Source: JBGSUZ01 sp963677505 (lineage in GTDB: Bacteria > Bacillota > Clostridia > Peptostreptococcales > Acidaminobacteraceae). Taken from it: a stretch of 64,000 nucleotides of DNA. The notes beneath the pieces are model-generated. The model did not search any database. It saw only the letters and a list, made by a program, of their open reading frames with translations, and was not told the DNA's origin. Below are positions 1 to 7,900 of this stretch, piece by piece; the first letter of the stretch is position 1, and every line of letters begins with the position of its first letter. The stretch covers positions 1-64,000 of the forward strand of contig CAXXWB010000037.1 of NCBI GenBank assembly GCA_963677505.2, in the 5' to 3' direction. A program made the translations under genes and the position numbers.

Positions 1-1
1 C

Positions 2-922
2 GAATGCTTTTTAGATATTTCTGATATGGGTAGGCTTTACCCAGACCCCATTAAAGTGGCCAATGAAATTAGAGCGCGTATAAAAAATGAATTAGGTTTT
101 ACAGTGAGCGTAGGCATTAGTAGCAACAAGCTTCTCGCTAAAATGGCTGGAGAACTTAAAAAGCCAGATGGGGTTTCAACCATTTGGCCAGAAGAGATTG
201 AAGAAAAAATGTGGCCTCTTCCAGTGGAAGAATTATTTATGGTAGGTAGAGCCACACTGCCCAAACTTCGGAAAATGAACATCTATACCATTGGAGATTT
301 AGCTTGTTATGAAGTTAAACATTTGGAATACAGTTTAAAATCTCATGGGCGCCTAATTTGGCAGTACGCCAATGGGTTAGAAGATTCCATTGTCCGAAAA
401 GATGGCGGGGTTCCCGTTAAAGGGGTAGGAAATTCAACGACAATTCCTTATGACGTTGACAATAGCAGAGAAGCCCATCTCATCTTGATGAGTTTATCTG
501 AAATGGTTGCCATGAGACTCAGAAATATGAATATGTGCGCTCTATTGGTTTCGGTAAGTATTAAAAACAGTGAGTTTGAACATTATGGACACCAAAGGAA
601 ATTTTACTCGCCAACAGATTCTACAAAACAAATCTACGAATATGCCAAGGTTTTATTTGATGAGTCTTGGAAAGGGGAGTTAATCCGTCACTTGGGCGTT
701 CACGTATCTGAGTTATGTACAAAGGATTTTTTACAAATCAATTTATTTGAGGAGAGGGAAAGCTCTGAAAAACAGCGAAAATTAGACGCGACCATCGACA
801 AATTGCGCTTAAAATATGACAATAAGGCAATTATAAGGAGTTGCTTTCTTCACAGTGGTATAAAACCCATTGCAGGCGGTCTGCCTGAGGACGACTATCC
901 ACTCATGAGCAGTTTATTGTAG
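2..922 (+). CDS. Y-family DNA polymerase (DinB/UmuC-like), 5'-truncated by window start
   Basis: Translesion DNA polymerase that copies damaged templates. The frame is open from base 2, and the first codons encode ECFLDIS, part of the conserved palm motif with catalytic acidic residues. The internal ATG at base 26 is therefore not the start; the N-terminal third lies outside the window. SVGISSNKLLAKMA follows, a hallmark of the family, then a helix-hairpin-helix region and the little-finger domain. The C-terminus lacks an obvious beta-clamp peptide, although QINLFEE near residue 240 is QxxLF-like and could serve as one. A small ORF starts 11 bp after its stop. Family assignment is secure; DinB versus UmuC/UvrX subgroup is not decided. 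Confidence 0.9.
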   Translation, partial: ECFLDISDMGRLYPDPIKVANEIRARIKNELGFTVSVGISSNKLLAKMAGELKKPDGVSTIWPEEIEEKMWPLPVEELFMVGRATLPKLRKMNIYTIGDLACYEVKHLEYSLKSHGRLIWQYANGLEDSIVRKDGGVPVKGVGNSTTIPYDVDNSREAHLILMSLSEMVAMRLRNMNMCALLVSVSIKNSEFEHYGHQRKFYSPTDSTKQIYEYAKVLFDESWKGELIRHLGVHVSELCTKDFLQINLFEERESSEKQRKLDATIDKLRLKYDNKAIIRSCFLHSGIKPIAGGLPEDDYPLMSSLL

Positions 923-933
923 AAGGTGAAAAA

Positions 934-1194
934 ATGAAAGTAATTAACCAGGAAGTTGAATTGTTATGTTTATTCGATGAAGGAATTCCAAATCCTATTC
1001 GCTTAAGGCTGACCAACGAAGAAGGGCAAAAGCAAGTTGTAAAAATAGACAAAGTCCTACAAAGAGATTTTGAAAAGCTAGCAGGCAATCGAATGTATGT
1101 CTATACATGTCAGTGTAGCATTAATGAAAGGTTGCGAATGATTACTTTAAAGTATGAAATGGATACTTGTAAGTGGTTTATTTATAAGATGTAA
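934..1194 (+). CDS. Small conserved-looking protein downstream of the Y-family polymerase
   Basis: Encodes 86 residues starting 11 bp after the polymerase stop, preceded by the AGAAGGTG ribosome site that overlaps the end of the polymerase gene, so the two are probably co-translated. It is soluble, has no membrane segment, and contains Leu/Arg-rich beta-like stretches and one CxC (TCQCS). It does not look like YolD, the usual partner of UmuC-type polymerases in Bacilli. Function unknown; the linkage suggests an accessory role in lesion bypass, which is inference only. Confidence 0.7.
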   Translation: MKVINQEVELLCLFDEGIPNPIRLRLTNEEGQKQVVKIDKVLQRDFEKLAGNRMYVYTCQCSINERLRMITLKYEMDTCKWFIYKM

Positions 1195-1247
1195 CTGGAC
1201 ATGTTCGTTATAGTTTAGGCGTAGAGGCTACGCTATTAAAAATTAAT

Positions 1248-1287
1248 AAAGGCACTTTCAACTGAAAACGGAGTTGAAAGTGCCTTT
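1248..1287. terminator. Bidirectional rho-independent terminator
   Basis: A perfect 12-bp stem (GGCACTTTCAAC with GTTGAAAGTGCC, 1251-1262 and 1273-1284), extended by A-T pairs and flanked by AAA and TTT. It separates the polymerase operon from the convergent phosphoesterase gene and can serve both. Confidence 0.85.
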
Positions 1288-1315
1288 AACTTTTCTTTGA
1301 GATTAGTTTTTAAAC

Positions 1316-2989
1316 TTATTTAATATACTTTTTAAGCACGGATTCCATTTTAGGTGTGAGTTTTTTTAACAATTCCACATTTTCTACGCGAGATTTCTGA
1401 ACGGGCATGGTCACACCTTTTGGTTCAGGATAAATTTGACTTGCGCCAATGGCATATTTTCTTGCTTTCTCCATCATGGAACCCTCTTCCATAATAGGGT
1501 CTACACTATTGGCAAATATGGAAACTGTGCCGTTGTTGTTGACATTAATTTTGATCATTTTGAACTGTTGAGGGAAGTCTCTAAGAGATGAAGTTTCAAC
1601 CTGCCAGAAGCCGTTGCTCTTGTCTTCGGTTTGGAACATAGTCACCGTGTTCAAGTGTCTGTGTCCTGCAAGAAGTAAGGTCATGTTTGGGTAGCTGTTG
1701 AGTGTATCGATAAATTCTTTTCTGCTTACTTCAGAACTTGAGCTCCACATTTGTTCAATGCCGAGTGGAATGTGTGTTGCAATGACGATTAATTTGTTAT
1801 CAGCCTGTGCCTTATCCATTTGGTTCTTTAACCATGTTAACTTCTCTTTAGAGAAAAATGACATAGCAGCATTGGTTGTTTGAGAATCCAGTGACTTGTC
1901 GGTAAATTTTTGATCTTGTGGGGCTGTGTCATCTAGTACAATAACGGTAAGGGGTACGCCTGTTTTGGGATCAAGGGTATAACAACCCAATGGGTCCTTT
2001 GTCGTATCTATTTTAAGGCCATGACCCTTAGGAATCATATTGATGAAGTCTGTGCTGGTAATGACTTGTCTCTCTATATTAGGAACAATTTTATGCGTAA
2101 TTTCATCGCCCGAGAAAGGGATTCCTGACATGATGATTTGGCCGTATTCTGTAGAGGGATCGATGATACCACCATAAACATCATTGCCTTCTGTTGATTG
2201 GGTTCCTTGAACTAAACCTTGTTTCATGACGGAATCGCCAACAGCAGATTTTCGAACTTTGTTTGTAAAACCTTGTGAACCTTCCCAGAAGTGGTCGTGA
2301 TTGCCCAACACTTGATACCAAGGGACATCTAAACCCTCTGCCTTAAAAGGTTGCGTGTATTCTGTCATATAGGTGACACTAGGGTTGGAATTAGGACTAA
2401 CCATGCGACCTTGAATAATATTCAAGTACGTGTCGAGTTCATTTTTCTGAGCGTTGTTAACGGCATCACCTAAGAAAAGACCAAAGTCAATTTTTGACGA
2501 CTTATTTAGCAGATTGACGCTTCTAATAGCGGTATTGAAAGTTTGTGTTGAATAGAGCATGGAGCCTGTATACGCAGACTGCATGCCAGCTTCGGGCTTT
2601 TCACCAAAGTATAGCGGTTGAGTTGCCGATTGCATATCGACAATATGTATGTCGCTCATGGTAAAGAACTGGGTCAGTTGAGTTGATTTTGTAGCAGGTT
2701 TGATATTCGCAGGCAATAACTCAGTTCGCTTGGTATAGCCATAAGATTTTTGAAGCTCCCATTTACCATAACCTTTTCCAGTATAAGCGGCCAAATCATT
2801 AGGTTCTGGTGGCGTTATTTCATTAGGTGAAGGGGGTATTATGGGAACAACTTGGACATCGAGGGTTGAATTGAGTGCATAAGGATTCGGGTACCATGCT
2901 TTTTCTGAGGTTGCTGAAAAGCCTGGAACAATGACTTGTGAAGTTATTATCGGACAAACCAACAATAAGAATAACCAATTTTTCTTCAA
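1316..2989 (-). CDS. Secreted calcineurin-like metallophosphoesterase
   Basis: 557 residues with an N-terminal Lys-Lys plus hydrophobic signal sequence ending near residue 26, so it is exported. All metallophosphoesterase signature blocks are visible: SDIHIVD (metal ligands D and H), LGDAVNN, GNHDH, ATHIPLG and LAGHRHLN. Together they form the di-metal centre that hydrolyses phosphoesters. The length and the long inserts between GD and GNHD fit the large bacterial family that includes TIGR03767/TIGR03768-type proteins. The start is TTG (2987-2989) with AAAGGA about 9 bp upstream. The substrate cannot be told from sequence. Confidence 0.88.
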   Translation of the reverse strand: MKKNWLFLLLVCPIITSQVIVPGFSATSEKAWYPNPYALNSTLDVQVVPIIPPSPNEITPPEPNDLAAYTGKGYGKWELQKSYGYTKRTELLPANIKPATKSTQLTQFFTMSDIHIVDMQSATQPLYFGEKPEAGMQSAYTGSMLYSTQTFNTAIRSVNLLNKSSKIDFGLFLGDAVNNAQKNELDTYLNIIQGRMVSPNSNPSVTYMTEYTQPFKAEGLDVPWYQVLGNHDHFWEGSQGFTNKVRKSAVGDSVMKQGLVQGTQSTEGNDVYGGIIDPSTEYGQIIMSGIPFSGDEITHKIVPNIERQVITSTDFINMIPKGHGLKIDTTKDPLGCYTLDPKTGVPLTVIVLDDTAPQDQKFTDKSLDSQTTNAAMSFFSKEKLTWLKNQMDKAQADNKLIVIATHIPLGIEQMWSSSSEVSRKEFIDTLNSYPNMTLLLAGHRHLNTVTMFQTEDKSNGFWQVETSSLRDFPQQFKMIKINVNNNGTVSIFANSVDPIMEEGSMMEKARKYAIGASQIYPEPKGVTMPVQKSRVENVELLKKLTPKMESVLKKYIK

Positions 2990-3070
2990 GGCTACACATC
3001 CTTTCTTGGGTTAGACGGTGGAGTATCAAATTTATGGTTTTAATAATTTGTGTATCAAAAGAAGTTGTTT

Positions 3071-4522
3071 TCAGTTAATAACATTAAAATCAGTAAGCTT
3101 AGAAATGATAGATTTCATAAGATTGATAATTTTTCCACTAAGTTCCTCTGCTGTTTCAAAATTCTTTTTAGCATTTATGGCATCACCGTTTATAATGGCT
3201 GCAATGACCACATCGCCAATTTTATGCAAATTATGGTGATATTGATCTAGGGCCACCCAGTCACTTTTTATTTCAGGAAGGTCAACAGGTACGGAGTGAT
3301 AGAAATGTCCAAATGCACATTTTTTGTCGTTGGTTTGCAGTGGCATGACTTCCATTTTTTCTGTCATGCTTCTTAAAGTGTTTAGCCAGTTTGTATGGGC
3401 AACAATGGCGTGTTTGGCTTCCTCGGCAATATCCTGTCTGCTAATGGCATTTTTGCTTCCTTGGAGGACTAAGAACATTTCCGATATGGCACTTGAAAAA
3501 TCATCATCAATATTTGAAATTAATTTGGCATTTTGTAAACTGCTTTCGGCATTGGACTCCATGCTGACGGCCATATAGGTTAATTTTTCGGCATCAATAC
3601 TGGCCTGAGCTATTGCTTCGTTTATTTCGTTGGCAGAGCCACTGATGGTATGAACGTAGGTATTGACACTTTCAATTTCTTTTATAGTATTCTCAAGGGT
3701 TTTAACATTGGATGAAATGGCATCTGTAACTTGATCAATTTGCACACCCATCATTTCTGTAGAACGAAGGGTCTCTTTCATACTGTCAAATCCTAACTTT
3801 GAAGACGATTGAATTTGATTTACAAATAAGTTCATATCTTCGAGGCTCTTTTTAGTATTTTCAGCCAATTTTCTAATTTCATCTGCTACGACTGCAAAAC
3901 CTCTACCGTGTTCTCCAGCTCTTGCGGCTTCAATAGAGGCATTTAACGCCAGTAAATTTGTTTGGCTGGCAATATCATCTACAGTTTTTACAATACCTTG
4001 AATGTTATTTGCCATTTCAACTAAGTTGCCAATTTGCGTGTTCATTACATTAGCATGGTCAATGACCTCATCTTTTAAATGGACAACATCTAAAAGTCGG
4101 TTTAACCCGATACTATTTTGTTCAATAAGCTGTGTAGAAGAGGTTGAAAGGGTATTCAAGGTATCTGAGACCATTTCAATGGTTTCATTGACTTGGCTCA
4201 TGCTGGCAGAAGTTTCTTCCACAATTGCTAAATTCGAAGAACTTACGTCGGATAACTCTGTTGAAAAAGTTTTTATGTGCTTGGCGGAATGCATCATAAT
4301 CACATCAAAGCTACTGAGTGAAATGGCAATCTGTAACATTCTTTTAGCGGAACTCGAAAGCATCCTTTCAGAGTCGAATAATTTTTTAAATTGATTAAGC
4401 ATGGTGACGTGAATAGAATATTTTGGATTGGGCTCACTAAGGGTTTCTCCAGTAGTAAGGCCTTCCACGTATTTTAAGATGCAAGTAGCTTCCTCGCAAG
4501 GTGGTTTCTTAAATTTAAACAT
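3071..4522 (-). CDS. Soluble methyl-accepting chemotaxis protein with C-terminal CZB zinc-binding domain
   Basis: 483 residues from the ATG at 4520-4522, which has AGGGAGG at 4531-4537; an upstream in-frame start lacks this. There is no membrane segment, so the receptor is cytosolic. The hairpin tip carries DEIRKLAENT preceded by NLLALNASIEAARAGE, the CheA/CheW contact region. The last ~110 residues carry a chemoreceptor zinc-binding domain: a helix with HTNWL, the CAFGHFY motif and HHNLH, giving the 3-His/1-Cys set known to sense zinc and oxidants such as HOCl in other bacteria. The N-terminal ~60 residues (CILKYVEG) are not recognised. It is transcribed divergently from the giant repeat protein whose units resemble CheY-binding peptides. 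Confidence 0.92.
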   Translation of the reverse strand: MFKFKKPPCEEATCILKYVEGLTTGETLSEPNPKYSIHVTMLNQFKKLFDSERMLSSSAKRMLQIAISLSSFDVIMMHSAKHIKTFSTELSDVSSSNLAIVEETSASMSQVNETIEMVSDTLNTLSTSSTQLIEQNSIGLNRLLDVVHLKDEVIDHANVMNTQIGNLVEMANNIQGIVKTVDDIASQTNLLALNASIEAARAGEHGRGFAVVADEIRKLAENTKKSLEDMNLFVNQIQSSSKLGFDSMKETLRSTEMMGVQIDQVTDAISSNVKTLENTIKEIESVNTYVHTISGSANEINEAIAQASIDAEKLTYMAVSMESNAESSLQNAKLISNIDDDFSSAISEMFLVLQGSKNAISRQDIAEEAKHAIVAHTNWLNTLRSMTEKMEVMPLQTNDKKCAFGHFYHSVPVDLPEIKSDWVALDQYHHNLHKIGDVVIAAIINGDAINAKKNFETAEELSGKIINLMKSIISKLTDFNVIN

Positions 4523-4711
4523 ACCTGATCCTCCCTGATAATATTTTTTATGATGAGTATACACTATACATAGATATACCCTAATTTTAAAAAAATCTTC
4601 TGTTGAAATTAGGAATTAAGTATTAATAAAAGTGATTTAGTTTCACGAAGGAACTTGTAAGTAAAAAGAGAATAAAAAAGAAACACTATCCAGCATTTTT
4701 TTTTATTCTTT

Positions 4712-4739
4712 TTGAAAGGAGCAACTCTTTTGTTATAAT
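4712..4739 (+). promoter_or_regulatory. Sigma-70/SigA promoter of the giant repeat gene
   Basis: TTGAAA (4712-4717), 16-bp spacer, TATAAT (4734-4739). It implies a 5' leader of about 180 nt before the TTG start at 4925. I saw no known riboswitch core in that leader. The rest of the 4523-4924 gap is AT-rich and would also hold the divergent chemoreceptor promoter. Confidence 0.7.
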
Positions 4740-4924
4740 TCCATTATGACACAGTAATTGATCCAACAAGCAAAATACTAATTGAGTACGCATTTTGGGG
4801 TATGAAGTAAGTTAAAGACATCCCAGCGAGGGCATAAAATATACTAATTTGATGATGAGCATTAAGTGAAACTTTATCAAAACAAGATTATTAAAATGAA
4901 TTTGATTTATAAGGATGTGATATT

Positions 4925-7900
4925 TTGGAAAAAAAGAATGAAAACAACAACATGCTGACTGCAGAGCAGATAGCTGCATTATTTGATTCGCAAAGCGATA
5001 GGGCTTCTGAAGAACAACCTGTGGTTGCAGAAGAGCAAACTGCCGTTATTGAAGAGGAACTTTCGGCTATTGAAGAACCTATCGCAGCTGAGCCTGAACC
5101 TAAGCGTGAAACAGAAGTTGGGACAAGTGGCATGTTAACTGCAGAGCAGATTGCCGCATTATTTGATTCGCAAAGCGACACGGCTTCAGAAGAGCAACCT
5201 TCAATCATTGAAGAACCTATCGCAGCTGAGCCTGAACCTAAGACTGAACCAGAAGCTGGGACAAATGGCATGTTAACTGCAGAGCAGATTGCCGCATTAT
5301 TTGATTCGCAAAGCGACACGGCTTCAGGAGAACAAACTGCCGTTGCAGAAGAGCAAACTTCAGTCATTGAAGAACCTATCGCAGTTGCGGTTGAACCTAA
5401 GCGTGAACCAGAAGTTGGGACAAATGGCATGTTAACTGCAGAACAGATTGCTGCATTATTTGATTCACAAGATGACACGGCTTCTAAAGAGCAACCTCCT
5501 GTTGTTGAAGAGGAACCTTCAATCATTGAAGAACCTATCGCAGCTGAGCCTGAACCTAAGCGTGAACCAGAAGCTGGGACAAATGGCATGTTAACTGCAG
5601 AACAGATTGCCGAATTATTCGATTCGCAAAGCGACACGGCTTCAGGAGAGCAAACCGCTGTTGAAGAAGAGCAACCTACTGTCATTGAAGAGGAACCTTC
5701 AGTCATTGAAGAACCTATCGTAGCTGAGCCTGAACCTAAGCGTGAACCAGAAGCTGGGACAAATGGCATGTTAACTGCAGAGCAGATTGCCGCATTATTT
5801 GATTCACAAGATGACACGGCTTCTGAAGAGCAAACTGCTGTTGTTGAAGAGGAACCTTCAGCCATTGAAGAACCTATCGCAGCTGTGGTTGAACCTAAGC
5901 GTGAAACAGAAGTTGGGACAAATGGCATGTTAACAGCAGAACAAATAGCTGCATTATTTGATTCGCAAAGTGACACGGCTTCAGGAGAACAACCAGTGGT
6001 TGTGGAAGAGCAACCTGCTGTTGTTGAAGAACCTATCGTAGCTGAGCCTGAACCTAAGCGTGAACCAGAAGTTGGGACAAATGGCATGTTAACTGCAGAG
6101 CAGATTGCCGCATTATTTGATTCACAAGATGACACGGTTTCTGAAGAACAACCTGCCGTTGCAGAAGAGGAACCTTCAGCCATTGAAGAACCTATCGTAG
6201 CTGAGCCTGAACCTAAGCGTGAACCAGAAGCTGGGACAAATGGCATGTTAACTGCAGAGCAGATTGCCGAATTATTTGATTCACAAGATGACACGGCTTC
6301 TAAAGAACAACCTGCCATTGCTGAAGAGCAACCTGCTGTTATTGAAGAGGAACTTTCGGCTATTGAAGAACCTATCGCAGCTGAGCCTGAACCTAAGCGT
6401 GAAACAGAAGTTGGGACAAGTGGCATGTTAACTGCAGAGCAGATTGCCGCATTATTTGATTCGCAAAGCGACACGGCTTCTAAAGAACAACCTGCCGTTG
6501 CTGAAGAGCAACCTGCTGTTATTGAAGAGGAACATTCAGTCATTGAAGAACCTATCGTAGCTGAGCCTGAACCTAAGCGTGAACCAGAAGCTGGGACAAA
6601 TGGCATGTTAACTGCAGAGCAGATAGCTGCATTATTTGATTCGCAAAGCGATACGGCTTCAGAAGAACAACCTGTGGTTGCAGAAGAGCAACCTCCTGTT
6701 GTTGAAGAGGAACCTTCAATCATTGAAGAACCTATCGTAGCTGAGCCTGAACCTAAGCGTGAACCAGAAGCTGGGACAAATGGCATGTTAACTGCAGAAC
6801 AAATTGCTGCATTATTTGATTCGCAAAGCGACACGGCTTCTGAAGAACAACCTGTGGTTGCAGAAGAGCAACCTGCTGTTGTTGAAGAGGAACCTTCAGC
6901 TATTGAAGAACCTATCGCAGCTGCGCCTGAACCTAAGCGTGAACCAGAAGCTGGGACAAATGGCATGTTAACAGCAGAACAAATAGCTGCATTATTCGAT
7001 TCGCAAAGCGACACGGCTTCAGGAGAGCAAACTGCTGTTGTGGAAGAGGAACCTTCAGTCATTGAAGAACCTATCACAGCTGAGCCTGAACCTAAGCGTG
7101 AATCAGAAGCTGGGACAAACGGTATGCTGACAGCAGAACAGATTGCTGCATTATTTGATTCGCAAAGCGACACGGCTTCAGGAGAACAACCAGTGGTTGT
7201 GGAAGAGCAACCTGCTGTTATTGAAGAGGAACTTTCAGCTATTGAAGAACCTATCGTAGCTGAGCCTGAACCTACGCGTGAAACAGAAGTTGGGACAAAT
7301 GGCATGTTAACTGCAGAACAGATTGCTGAATTATTTGATTCGCAAAGCGACACGGTTTCAGGAGAGCAAACTGCTGTTGTGGAAGAGCAAACTTCAGTCA
7401 TTGAAGAACCTATCGCAGTTGCGGTTGAACCTAAGCGTGAAACAGAAGTTGGGACAAATGGCATGTTAACAGCAGAACAAATAGCTGCATTATTTGATTC
7501 GCAAAGCGACATGGCTTCTGAAGAACAACCTGCCGTTGCAGAAGAGGAACCTTCAGTCATTGAAGAACCTATCACAGCTGAGCCTGAACCTAAGCGTGAA
7601 CCAGAATCTGGGACAAATGGCATGTTAACAGCAGAGCAGATTGCCGCATTATTTGATTCGCAAAGCGACACGGATTCAGGAGAACAACCTGCCGTTGCAG
7701 AAGAGCAACCTGCTGTTGTTGAAGAGGAACCTTCAGCCATTGAAGAACCTATCGCAGCTGAGCCTGAACCTAAGACTGAACCAGAATCTGGGACAAATGG
7801 CATGTTAACTGCGGAGCAGATTGCCGCATTATTTGATTCGCAAGATGACACGGCTTCAGGAGAGCAAACTGCTGTTGTTGAAGAGGAACCTTCAGTCATT

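Noticed and set aside
4740..4924. c-di-GMP or other riboswitch in the leader of the giant repeat gene
   Set aside because: No conserved riboswitch core found; only weak hairpins.
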